Source of the DNA: an uncultured Clostridia bacterium
GTDB lineage: Bacteria > Bacillota > Clostridia > TANB77 > CAG-508
Assembly (NCBI GenBank): GCA_944386175.1
Contig: CALXAB010000007.1
Coordinates: forward strand, 1-57,271
Direction of reading: 5' to 3'
DNA length: 57,271 nt
The notes below the pieces were generated by a model. It was not told where the DNA came from, searched no databases, and worked only from the letters and a program-made list of their open reading frames with translations. Positions within the stretch are counted from its first letter, which is position 1. Every line of letters starts with the position of its first letter. Both the position numbers and the translations under genes were made by a program. This document shows, in pieces, positions 35,806 to 44,454 of this stretch.

Positions 35806-35827
35806 TTCTATCCCTTTTATTTTTTTA

Positions 35828-36033
35828 TTTGCATTTGTTAGAGCAAAGCGATGTTCTTGAATAGTAAAAACTCAATTTTTCCTATTCAAGAACAATAGCG
35901 GGCTTTTTTAAACATTATCTCTGTTTATAACATTTCAAAGCCCGCGTCATTGTTCGTGCGCCAAATTTTACTTTAGTAAAATTGGTGTGCATACGTTGTG
36001 CGAAGCATTTTTAATACAATATATCCTATTGTA
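35828..36033. repeat. Composite palindromic intergenic repeat
   Basis: Consecutive stems: TTCTTGAATAG/CTATTCAAGAA (35854-35892); AACAAT-GCGGGCTTT / AAAGCCCGC-ATTGTT (35891-35954) whose loop is AACATTATCTCTGTTTATAA; TTTTACTTTAGTAAAA; and AATACAAT/ATTGTATT. The GCGGGC module recurs at 50806-50848 and 53153-53220, the TTTTAC module at 27376 and 53221. Confidence 0.75.
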
Positions 36034-36035
36034 TT

Positions 36036-36075
36036 AAAAATCTCATTTGGAATACTACTAACATTCCAAATGAGA
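36036..36075 (-). terminator. Terminator of the pilus operon
   Basis: TCTCATTTGGAAT / ATTCCAAATGAGA (36041-36075) followed by TTTTT on the - strand, directly after the pilC stop. Confidence 0.85.
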
Positions 36076-36081
36076 CTATTT

Positions 36082-37425
36082 TTATACTCCATATGCTGAG
36101 AATAAGAAGTTTCCCATATAAACTTGTACACATGGTACTAATACTACTATAACAAAGAATATTAATACTACACCAACTATAGCATATACAATTTGAGGTA
36201 ATGCTTTCATAATCTTATTCATGATATTATCAATATCTATTTGCATATATTCAACTAATTTTTCAATCATTTCTGTTAAATCTGTTTGCATACCTATTTT
36301 TAACATTTCTGTTATCATCGGTTTTGCTAAACCTGATCTTTCAAAAGGATCTACCCATGATTCACCAATTAATATATTATTTATTGATGTTTCTATAATT
36401 GATAACATTACATAGTTTTGCACTACATTTTTACTTACTTCTAATGCTTCTTGTATTCTCATTCCATTTCGTAAGTTTAATAACATTGCTTTCATTAGTC
36501 TATTAAAATCAAGTGCAAATATTAATTCTCCAAATATTGGTGCTTTATACTTAAAATAATGAAAATTATATTTTCCTTTTGGAGTATTAATATAAAATAA
36601 TATAACTCCTACAATTGCAAGTATTATCAAGACTGGTATATACCAATATTTTATTGCCATATTCATGAAATCTGCAAACCAAAGTGTTATCGCTGGTAAT
36701 TCTTCTTCTGTTCCTACTTGATCAAATACACTCTGAATTGCTGGTATAGCAAATAATGTACCTACAACTAACATAACTATTAATAATACAAATTGAATTA
36801 TATTAGGTATTAAAATTGCTCTTAATTTTCTATTTAATGATTCTGTATCATCTAAATATTTTACTGCTTGTTCTAGTGAGTTTGTAAGAGAGCCTGATAA
36901 TTCACCTACTTTTATCATATTTATATATATATATGGGAATACATCTTCGTAGTATTCCATTGTAGTGTACATATTTTCACCAGCTTCTACACCAGCTAAA
37001 ACGTCTTCTAATATTCCTTTAAATGTTACATTTTCTGTACTTTCTATTATGGTGCTTAATGCATGTATATTATTGAAGTTTGCTTTTTTTAGCAAATAAA
37101 AGTTTTGAGTAAATACCACTAAATCTCTTTGTGTTATTTTTTCTGTTTTTGCAAAATATAAATTTACTTTTTCTTTTGCTGATAGTTTCCTAGCTTTTGC
37201 ACCTAATTGAGTTGTATTAACATTTTTCATTATCTCTTGTATGTCTGTTACATTTCTTTTTTTCTTTTTTTGAGTTCTTCCTATATATGATACTTGTTCT
37301 ATAGAAATTGGTACTAAATTATTATTTTTTAGAGTTTTTATAAGATTTTGTCTACTTGAAGCTTCTACTCTATTTCTTACTATTACTCCTCTGTCTGTAA
37401 CAGCTTTATACGTGTACGTAGGCAT
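36082..37425 (-). CDS. pilC: Type IV pilus inner-membrane platform protein PilC/GspF
   Basis: 447 aa. Starts YTYKAVTDRGVIVRNRVEASS, the usual PilC/GspF opening, followed by a long basic linker and two T2SSF repeats, each with cytoplasmic helices and hydrophobic segments (about 205-230, 255-280 and 415-440). It anchors the assembly ATPase and the pseudopilus. It is the last gene of the pilus operon, 17 nt after pilT. Confidence 0.9.
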   Translation of the reverse strand: MPTYTYKAVTDRGVIVRNRVEASSRQNLIKTLKNNNLVPISIEQVSYIGRTQKKKKRNVTDIQEIMKNVNTTQLGAKARKLSAKEKVNLYFAKTEKITQRDLVVFTQNFYLLKKANFNNIHALSTIIESTENVTFKGILEDVLAGVEAGENMYTTMEYYEDVFPYIYINMIKVGELSGSLTNSLEQAVKYLDDTESLNRKLRAILIPNIIQFVLLIVMLVVGTLFAIPAIQSVFDQVGTEEELPAITLWFADFMNMAIKYWYIPVLIILAIVGVILFYINTPKGKYNFHYFKYKAPIFGELIFALDFNRLMKAMLLNLRNGMRIQEALEVSKNVVQNYVMLSIIETSINNILIGESWVDPFERSGLAKPMITEMLKIGMQTDLTEMIEKLVEYMQIDIDNIMNKIMKALPQIVYAIVGVVLIFFVIVVLVPCVQVYMGNFLFSAYGV

Positions 37426-37442
37426 ATTATCCTCCTTTTATT

Positions 37443-38534
37443 TTATTTTTTTATTTTTAATTGCATAATTGTTCTATTTAATATTTCTATATTTTTTTCT
37501 TCTATTTGTGATTTTGCTAAATCTAGACTTATTCTATCTTCTACAAATAATTTTGCTAAAGAATTTATTAATCCTATACTTCCTTTTTCTAGATTACTTT
37601 GTATTGCGTCTTCTATTTCTGATACACTTATTTTTTCTTTTCTTATAATTCCAGCTACAATATTGTCAACAACCATTACTTCTGGCACTAATACTAATTT
37701 ATCATCTATTCCTTTTAACAATCTTTGTGATACAACTAATTTTAATAATGCTGATAATAAGTATTTTATTGTCGCTTGATCTCTAACTTCATAGAAGTTT
37801 ATCATTCTGTCTATTGTTTCTGCACATGATTTTGTGTGAAGTGTTCCTATAACTAAATGTCCTGATTCTGCCATTTCTATTGCTGCTTCCATTGTTGCTC
37901 TATCTCTTATTTCTCCAATTACTAATATATCACAGTCTTCCCTTAAAGAGTTTTTAACACCATCACTAAATGTTAATACATCTTTTCCTCTTCCTACTTC
38001 TTTTTGTACAATTATTGATTTTTTTGAAGAATGCTTATATTCTACTGGGTTTTCTAATGTTAATATTTTTTTATTTTGATTTTCATTTATATAATTTACT
38101 AAAGCATTTAATGTTGTACTTTTTCCTGAATTTGTTTTTCCTGTAACTAATATTAATCCTTGTGTTTGGTATGTCATTCTTCTTACTATATCTGGAACTC
38201 CTAAAGATTCATATGTTGGTAGTTCATTTTTTATAAGTCTTAATGTACATAATGGAATATCATCAGAAGAAGATATATTTACTCTTAAACGAATTCCTTT
38301 ATATTCGTATGACATATCTAACTTTTTGGTTTCGTTATAAACTTCATCTTTATCTATATTACCTTTTACTAAGAAATCGTACATTTCGCTCATATCTTGT
38401 GGAGTTAATACTTTGCTGTCTTCTATTGGAACTAAATCTCTCATTATTCTTAGCATTGGTTTGTTATTACATATTAAATGTACATCTGAAGCGTCTCTTC
38501 TCATCGCTTCATCTAATATTTTTTCCATATTCAT
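37443..38534 (-). CDS. pilT: Twitching motility ATPase PilT
   Basis: 363 aa, PilT length. N-terminal MRRDASDVHLICNNKPMLRI, Walker A GKTNSGKST (about 131-139), Asp box and Walker B region ILVIGEIRDRATMEAA, then HLVIGTLHTKS. It powers pilus retraction, so this operon makes dynamic pili rather than a simple secretion pseudopilus. Start preceded by AGGAGGAATAACT. Confidence 0.9.
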   Translation of the reverse strand: MNMEKILDEAMRRDASDVHLICNNKPMLRIMRDLVPIEDSKVLTPQDMSEMYDFLVKGNIDKDEVYNETKKLDMSYEYKGIRLRVNISSSDDIPLCTLRLIKNELPTYESLGVPDIVRRMTYQTQGLILVTGKTNSGKSTTLNALVNYINENQNKKILTLENPVEYKHSSKKSIIVQKEVGRGKDVLTFSDGVKNSLREDCDILVIGEIRDRATMEAAIEMAESGHLVIGTLHTKSCAETIDRMINFYEVRDQATIKYLLSALLKLVVSQRLLKGIDDKLVLVPEVMVVDNIVAGIIRKEKISVSEIEDAIQSNLEKGSIGLINSLAKLFVEDRISLDLAKSQIEEKNIEILNRTIMQLKIKK

Positions 38535-38556
38535 AGTTATTCCTCCTTAGAATACT

Positions 38557-40191
38557 TTAATAAATTACTAATTTTCTGTTTAACTCGTCCACAGTTGTTA
38601 TTCCCTTAATTACTTTATTAATTCCATCTACTATTAATGGTCTATAATCTTGTTGTAAAGCTATTCTTCTAATTTGTATGCTTGATTCTCCATTCATTAT
38701 TGCCTCTTTAACTTCTTCTGTTAAATCTAATATTTCAAATACTCCTGTTCTATCATAATAACCTGTATTATTGCAATGTGGACATCCTATAGCGTCATAT
38801 GTTTTGCCACTTAAATCAAAATCTACACCATACTTTTTACCAATTGATGTTATTATTGCTTTTTCTTCTTCGTCAAAGTCTCTTTCTCTTTTACATTCTG
38901 GGCATAATTTTCTTACTAATCTTTGAGATATTGATGTTGCTAGAGTACTTGATATATCATAATCCGATAATCCTAGTTTTCTTAATCTTGTAATTACTTC
39001 TATACTATCAATTGTGTGTATTGTTGATAATACATAATGACCTGTTTGTCCAGCCTGTATTGCTATTTCTCCTGTTTCTGTATCTCTTATTTCTCCTACT
39101 AATATGATATCAGGGTCTTGTCTTAAAACTGTTCTTAATGATTCTGAAAATGATGCTCTATTATCTATTTCAATTTGATTTAATCCTTTTATTCGTATTT
39201 CTACTGGGTCTTCTATTGTTGTTATATTTATTTCTGGTCTATTTAAATAATCTATTATACTATATAAACTGGTTGTTTTTCCTTCTCCTGTAGGTGCTGC
39301 AACTATTGTTAGACTATTCTTTTTATTTATACTTCTTTTTAATTCTTCTTCATTTTTAGGAAAACCTAAATCAAATATATTTTTAATATTTTCATTTTTC
39401 TTTAATAATCTTAAAACGAATTTTTCTCCATTAACATTTGGCTGTGAAGATACACGGATATTGTAGTCGTCATATAGTAATATTCTACCGTCTTGCGATT
39501 CTTGTTTTTCTTGGTGCATATTTGATATAGCTTTTAGTCTTCCTATTATTTGTTGTTGCTTTGATTTGTCTATTTTTGCTGCTGTAAATAATTCTCCATC
39601 TATTCTATATCTTATTCTAACATATGTGTCCATTGGCTCAATATGAATATCACTTGCTCTTCTATCTATTCCTGTTTTTATAATACTGTCTACTAATGTA
39701 GTTGTTGAATCATTTCTACCTGTATTTGTTAAACTCTCATCTGATGTTCCTTCCATAGATTTTAGTATTCTTTCTATATCACTTTCAAAAGTAATATAAC
39801 TTTCCATTATAAGACCTTTATTTAAAAATAGTAATTTGATTGTATCCATATTTTTATCATTTACAGTATTTGCAAAACATACTTTTATTTTTCCTGATGA
39901 TACTTCAAATGGTATTACTTTATTTTTCTTAGCAATATCTACAGACATATAGTCATTTAGTCTTACTTTTATATTTCTGACATTTAATAATATTCCCTTA
40001 ACACCTACTATTTCTCCTATTGCTTCTATTAATTTTTTAGGATCACATACATTTAGTATATATAATATATCACCTATTTTTCTGTTTGGATGTTCTTTTT
40101 GATATTCTAATGCGTTTTTTATATCTATTTCAGAAACTATACCTCTTTTTACTAATTCTACCCCTATAGGTTGTCTTTTTCTAATATCCAT
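38557..40191 (-). CDS. pilB: Pilus assembly ATPase PilB
   Basis: 544 aa: an N-terminal MshEN-type domain (MDIRKRQPIGVELVKRG, DILYILNV), then RRASDIHIEP, Walker A APTGEGKTTS, Walker B region PDIILVGEIRDTETGE, HTIDS and a zinc site CPEC...CPHC near the C-terminus that PilT lacks. It drives pilus extension. Lies 29 nt downstream of a minor pilin gene. Confidence 0.92.
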   Translation of the reverse strand: MDIRKRQPIGVELVKRGIVSEIDIKNALEYQKEHPNRKIGDILYILNVCDPKKLIEAIGEIVGVKGILLNVRNIKVRLNDYMSVDIAKKNKVIPFEVSSGKIKVCFANTVNDKNMDTIKLLFLNKGLIMESYITFESDIERILKSMEGTSDESLTNTGRNDSTTTLVDSIIKTGIDRRASDIHIEPMDTYVRIRYRIDGELFTAAKIDKSKQQQIIGRLKAISNMHQEKQESQDGRILLYDDYNIRVSSQPNVNGEKFVLRLLKKNENIKNIFDLGFPKNEEELKRSINKKNSLTIVAAPTGEGKTTSLYSIIDYLNRPEINITTIEDPVEIRIKGLNQIEIDNRASFSESLRTVLRQDPDIILVGEIRDTETGEIAIQAGQTGHYVLSTIHTIDSIEVITRLRKLGLSDYDISSTLATSISQRLVRKLCPECKRERDFDEEEKAIITSIGKKYGVDFDLSGKTYDAIGCPHCNNTGYYDRTGVFEILDLTEEVKEAIMNGESSIQIRRIALQQDYRPLIVDGINKVIKGITTVDELNRKLVIY

Positions 40192-40219
40192 ATATAATAC
40201 CTTCTTTCTTAAAATATAA

Positions 40220-40669
40220 TTATTTTTTCAATGTATATTTTATTGGATTGTTTAAATTTTTAGATTTGAAAGTAACATTTACAATATCTTTTGAATTTTC
40301 TACTGTATATTCAAAAGTACATTCTTCTACTCCTCGAGCTATTTTAACTTTATTTCTATATATACCTTTATTTTCTGATATATATGTATATTGAACTCCA
40401 TTATCAAATACTATATAGCTTGTATCTATTTTTCCATCATCTTTTGTTGTTGTTTTACAATCTAAAACTTTTATTCCTTTATAATTTACTTCCTCTGAGA
40501 AAAAAGAATTAAATTTAGTGTATTCTACCATTGGTTCAACATCTACTGAAGCAGTAGCCACATTTTTATAAAAATATCCAGAAATTACTGCTATAATTCC
40601 TATGACTATAGTTAATGCTATTACATAAATTATTAAAGATATTAAGGTTATACCCTTTTCACTTCTCAT
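40220..40669 (-). CDS. Minor pilin/pseudopilin
   Basis: 149 aa with a class III leader MRSEKG^ITLISLIIYVIALT and one hydrophobic N-terminal helix, followed by a beta-rich head. Residue +5 after the predicted cleavage is Ser, not the usual Glu. One nucleotide separates it from the preceding pilin-like gene. Possibly a PilV/PilW-like tip or priming subunit. Confidence 0.8.
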   Translation of the reverse strand: MRSEKGITLISLIIYVIALTIVIGIIAVISGYFYKNVATASVDVEPMVEYTKFNSFFSEEVNYKGIKVLDCKTTTKDDGKIDTSYIVFDNGVQYTYISENKGIYRNKVKIARGVEECTFEYTVENSKDIVNVTFKSKNLNNPIKYTLKK

Positions 40670-40670
40670 A

Positions 40671-41105
40671 TTAACTTCCTTTCGTTTTTACTGTTGAAAG
40701 TTCTACAGTTTGAGTTTCATTATTAAATTTATAACTTATCTTAACAGTTATTGTCTTTACATAGTCTTGTTTTTTACCATCCCTTGTTAAAGCATAATCT
40801 TCAACAGTTATAGTTTTATAATATTCTGTATCTTCCATTACTCCTGATTCATTTTCTACTTGAACATTTCCTTCTTCTAAAATATCAACTTGTGCATTTC
40901 CCATTCCTAAGTATTCATCAAAATTTGAATTTTTTACTTTTTCTATTTCTGATATTGCATAATATGTTGCTTGTGATTTTCTTTCTAATTCTTTTGATGA
41001 ATTATTATATTGAAAAAATAGCACTGCTAATATTGATACAAATATGAATATTAATATTATGGCTATAGAGACATCTATAGCAGTAAATCCTTTTTCCGAT
41101 TTCAT
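40671..41105 (-). CDS. Minor pilin/pseudopilin
   Basis: 144 aa with leader MKSEKG^FTAIDVSIAIILI and a single hydrophobic helix. Residue +5 is Asp, a conservative replacement for Glu, which differs from the other pilins of the operon. The head domain has NESGVMEDTEYYKTITVEDY. It follows the prepilin peptidase gene by 16 nt. Confidence 0.8.
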   Translation of the reverse strand: MKSEKGFTAIDVSIAIILIFIFVSILAVLFFQYNNSSKELERKSQATYYAISEIEKVKNSNFDEYLGMGNAQVDILEEGNVQVENESGVMEDTEYYKTITVEDYALTRDGKKQDYVKTITVKISYKFNNETQTVELSTVKTKGS

Positions 41106-41121
41106 TTATATTATATCTCCT

Positions 41122-41937
41122 CTATATAATGAATTTTACATATGTTAATATTATTAATAGTAATAAAATATTTATAACTCCTAAGTAAAATCCTATACTT
41201 ATGTTTCTAGCTAATTGTTTATCTGACTTTTTGCTTTTTGACATTCTATTTTTTACTTTTTCTATTATTAAATATATAGCTATTGCTATTAAAGTAGTTA
41301 TTATGGTATTAAATACTATATATTCGCTTGTAAAAATTGTCATTGTTATAATGCATAATAATATTGAATTTAAATAAGTGCTTTTTGCATATCTTTTTAG
41401 TGTGATTGTATCAAATATTAATATTATTATGTATGCTATCAAATATATAACATATCTATATATATTAGCTTCTTCTACTATGCATAGATATATCATATAC
41501 ATAATAGATATAACAATACCATATATAGTTACTGATTTTTCTATTTTTCTATTTTCTCTATCTATCCCTACCATTAATATTATAAATGTTAAATATAATA
41601 TTATAAATGCATATTCGATTATTGATAATATTGATAGTGTTTCAGAATTAAAGTTGTTTAAATATGCTATTGCAACAAATAATATACCTGATAATATTTC
41701 TATTATTAGATATCTTGGTCTTATTTTTTCTTTACAATATCTGCATTTTCCTAATAGAAAAATATAACTAAATATTGGAATTAGGTCTAATAATCCTAAT
41801 TTGTGATTACAATTAGGACAATATGAATGTGTATGTGTTATATCTTGCTTTTTTGGAATTCTATATATTGCTAGTGTATAAAAACTTCCAAATAATGCTC
41901 CTATTATGAATATCAATATATAAAATAGTGTTTCCAT
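41122..41937 (-). CDS. pilD: Prepilin peptidase (PilD/TadV family), atypical
   Basis: 271 aa from the ATG at 41937 (AGGGAGAAACA upstream); a longer frame to 41973 begins inside a hairpin. It has the N-terminal methyltransferase-type domain with CPNC and CRYC zinc pairs (about 37-65) and multiple membrane helices. The first catalytic Asp is in MVGIDRENRK, but the second motif, normally GxGD, is not recognisable; FDTITLKRY occupies the place. It should cut prepilins after Gly and N-methylate them. Confidence 0.8.
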   Translation of the reverse strand: METLFYILIFIIGALFGSFYTLAIYRIPKKQDITHTHSYCPNCNHKLGLLDLIPIFSYIFLLGKCRYCKEKIRPRYLIIEILSGILFVAIAYLNNFNSETLSILSIIEYAFIILYLTFIILMVGIDRENRKIEKSVTIYGIVISIMYMIYLCIVEEANIYRYVIYLIAYIIILIFDTITLKRYAKSTYLNSILLCIITMTIFTSEYIVFNTIITTLIAIAIYLIIEKVKNRMSKSKKSDKQLARNISIGFYLGVINILLLLIILTYVKFII

Positions 41938-41961
41938 TGTTTCTCCCTTTTTTATAGTTTT

Positions 41962-41990
41962 AGCCATACACACATAGTGTGCGTATGGCT
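41962..41990. promoter_or_regulatory. Hairpin between pilin and prepilin peptidase genes
   Basis: AGCCATAC-CACA / TGTG-GTATGGCT. It is followed by a T-run only on the + strand, so on the coding strand it is likely an mRNA stability or processing hairpin that lets pilin mRNA exceed downstream genes. Confidence 0.5.
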
Positions 41991-42029
41991 TTTTATATTG
42001 TTTATACTAGTATATTTGTTATGCTAATT

Positions 42030-42539
42030 TTAGCTGTTTGCTTTTGCTTCTGTAACTTTATAAGGTGTTGCACTTAAGTCTATTGTTCCTGTTATAGGAT
42101 CTGGTGTTGCATCTGTAGTATCTACTCCAACTTCTGTTGTTGAGTTATAATATGATAATGTTAAAATAGCTGTATCTGAATCAAATGCATATACATATTT
42201 TCCATCATTAGCTTCTGCTTCTATATCAGTAACACTATCGTCTCCAAATCCATCTAATTTTAAAGATGCCTTTATCTCTGCTTGTAGTACATCGCTTTCA
42301 ACTGGTTCCCAGTTTTGTTCTGTAACCTGTTGATCAAAAATTTCTGCTTTTACTGCATTTAATGCTAAGTTTATTCTTTCAACCGCTTCTGCTTCGTTTG
42401 TAGCACTTCTTGAAGATGTTGCTTTATTTAAAATTCCATTTTCTCCTGTTAACATTGCTATTGATACCCCTGCTAATATCAATAATACTATAATTGTAAT
42501 AACAAGAGCTATTAAAGTAATACCTTTTTGATTTTTCAT
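42030..42539 (-). CDS. Type IV pilin, second copy
   Basis: 169 aa with leader MKNQKG^ITLIALVITIIVLLI. The first ~80 residues are almost identical to the neighbouring pilin while the rest diverges (about half identical), ending DLSATPYKVTEAKANS. Ala occupies +5 instead of Glu, as in a large clostridial pilin group. The helix region runs on into TGENGILNKATSSRSATNEA. Probably the major or alternative major subunit. Confidence 0.87.
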   Translation of the reverse strand: MKNQKGITLIALVITIIVLLILAGVSIAMLTGENGILNKATSSRSATNEAEAVERINLALNAVKAEIFDQQVTEQNWEPVESDVLQAEIKASLKLDGFGDDSVTDIEAEANDGKYVYAFDSDTAILTLSYYNSTTEVGVDTTDATPDPITGTIDLSATPYKVTEAKANS

Positions 42540-42583
42540 CTTTTTCCTCCTATAATTTTATTATAATAATCTTAAAATTTCTA

Positions 42584-43087
42584 TTATTTAGCTTCAGTTA
42601 CTGTATATGGTGATTTTGATAAATCAATTGTTCCTTTTATTGGTTCAACAAGTGGTGTAGTTCCTGTTGTATTCATTCCAACTTCTGTTGTTTTACTAAA
42701 ATATGATAAAGTTAGAGTAGTTCCACTTAAACTGTATACATATTTTCCATTATTAGTATCATCTGTAATAGTAGTAACTGGTTCTGTACCAAATCCATCT
42801 AACTTTAAAGAATCTTTTATTTCTTGTTTCAGATTGCTACCATCTAATGGTTTCCAATTTTGTTCCGTAACTTGTTGATCATAAATTTCTGCCTTTACTG
42901 CATTTAATGCTAAGTTTATTCTTTCTACTGCTTCTGCTTCATTTGTTGCACTTCTTGAAGATGTTGCTTTATTTAGTATTCCATTTTCTCCTGTTAACAT
43001 TGCTATAGATACACCTGCTAATATTAATAATACTATGATTGTTATAACTAAAGCAATTAAAGTAATACCTCTTTGGTTTTTCATCAT
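42584..43087 (-). CDS. pilA: Type IV pilin, first copy
   Basis: 167 aa, start with GGAGGGATATATG upstream. Same leader and helix as the next gene (KNQRG^ITLIALVITIIVLLI), head ending DLSKSPYTVTEAK. The pair arose by tandem duplication with a conserved 5' part and diversified surface-exposed 3' part. It precedes the second pilin by 45 nt. Confidence 0.87.
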   Translation of the reverse strand: MMKNQRGITLIALVITIIVLLILAGVSIAMLTGENGILNKATSSRSATNEAEAVERINLALNAVKAEIYDQQVTEQNWKPLDGSNLKQEIKDSLKLDGFGTEPVTTITDDTNNGKYVYSLSGTTLTLSYFSKTTEVGMNTTGTTPLVEPIKGTIDLSKSPYTVTEAK

Positions 43088-43170
43088 ATATCCCTCCTTT
43101 TCTTTTGCAAATTTAATATATTTTTGTGATATATTTATAAGATATAAATATAACGTTAATAACTAATTAA

Positions 43171-43623
43171 TTATTTTGTTCCCTTATCAGGATAATAGCC
43201 ATTACTATTAGTTGCATTTGAATTATCTGTTGAAGTATTTTCATTTCCTGAATTTGAAGAACTAGAATTATTCGAATTTGTTGTATTGCTTGTTCCTCCA
43301 CTAGAGCTATTTCCATTTTGTGTTTGTTCTCCAGCTTGTGCTGTTATATCTGAAAAAGGATTTGCTTTTCCTGCTTGGTATTCTTGAATTCTTTTATAAT
43401 TATTCAAATCTTCTGACTGTACCTCATAAGTATATATAACAGGTTCTACTGTATCCTCTTGTGAAATTTCTTTTTGAATTTCCTCTGGAGTAGTGTAAGA
43501 AACTTCTTCTGGAATAACCTTTGCTATTGGAACATAGTCATATAACAAAATTCCTAATATCAATATTATTGCTAAACATAATAGCAAAATTATTATCATT
43601 TCTCTTAAAACTGTTTTTGTCAT
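43171..43623 (-). CDS. PilP-like membrane-anchored protein
   Basis: 150 aa. One N-terminal membrane helix (about 9-29), a short extracellular region containing DLNNYKRIQEYQAGKANPFS, which resembles the YQAGK-NPF part of PilP/GspC-like proteins, and a ~50-residue Ser/Asn/Gly-rich tail. The position after pilO supports a role in the PilMNOP-type alignment complex. The family match is weak and the low-complexity tail is probably an exposed spacer in the wall. Confidence 0.6.
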   Translation of the reverse strand: MTKTVLREMIIILLLCLAIILILGILLYDYVPIAKVIPEEVSYTTPEEIQKEISQEDTVEPVIYTYEVQSEDLNNYKRIQEYQAGKANPFSDITAQAGEQTQNGNSSSGGTSNTTNSNNSSSSNSGNENTSTDNSNATNSNGYYPDKGTK

Positions 43624-43668
43624 AATAAACTCCTTTGCTTATTATTTATTTTAATTTACCATTTAATT

Positions 43669-44454
43669 TTATCGTGTGTTTGTATTATTAGATGTATTAG
43701 TATCATTTGTTGTATTTGTATTATTTGTGCTATTGCTTGAATTAGAATTATTTGTATTAGTACTATTATTTGTGTTATTTGTTGTATTTTTATTTTCTTC
43801 ATTTTCTGTATCTTCTGAATTTTCTGTTGAAGTTACTATTACTGGTATTTTTTCTATCATTGGTATATTTTTGCATGTGAATGTTGCTTGTAAATTTGTT
43901 GTTGAAGAACCTGGTTTTAATTTAAATTGTTCTATTCTAAATCCTAAGTCTTGGTCATTTTCAATATCTGATACAAAACTTGTTATTGCTACATAGCTAC
44001 CTGTTACAGTAAAGTTAAAATCATATAGATAAATTTTTTCATTTGTACCTAACTGTAATTGTATTCCATCTCCAATAACATCAATTTTTAAATTTGCACC
44101 TTCACTAGTTGCATGTCTTCCTAATTCTACTAATAATCTTTCATAATTATACCTTTGGAATTGACTTGCTATTTGCAAATCTGCTCCATCGGCTGATGTT
44201 GACAAACTTTGATATTCTTGTTTTTTGGCTTCTAATTCTCTTGCATCTTTTTCTAAAGTCTGCAAATTTTCTTTATATTCTGTAGTTGCTAATTTAGTTG
44301 CTTCTTGTATTTTTTCATCTAGCTCATCATTTCTGTCTCTCATTCCATAATAACCTAATATTTCTACTCTTCCTATGTTAATGCCATTAATTACAATAAA
44401 TATAGAAAGTGCAACAAGTAATGCAATTAATATTAACATTAATAATTTTTTCAT
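43669..44454 (-). CDS. pilO: PilO-like pilus assembly protein
   Basis: 261 aa: N-terminal membrane helix (about 4-25), a coiled coil (about 45-85, ELDEKIQEATKLATTEYKEN), a ferredoxin-like domain (QRYNYERLLVELGRHATSEG, YDFNFTVTGSYVAITSFVSD) and a ~45-residue Asn/Thr repeat tail. Its start overlaps the end of the pilM-N gene by 4 nt (ATGGCAATT...), implying coupling. Confidence 0.8.
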   Translation of the reverse strand: MKKLLMLILIALLVALSIFIVINGINIGRVEILGYYGMRDRNDELDEKIQEATKLATTEYKENLQTLEKDARELEAKKQEYQSLSTSADGADLQIASQFQRYNYERLLVELGRHATSEGANLKIDVIGDGIQLQLGTNEKIYLYDFNFTVTGSYVAITSFVSDIENDQDLGFRIEQFKLKPGSSTTNLQATFTCKNIPMIEKIPVIVTSTENSEDTENEENKNTTNNTNNSTNTNNSNSSNSTNNTNTTNDTNTSNNTNTR

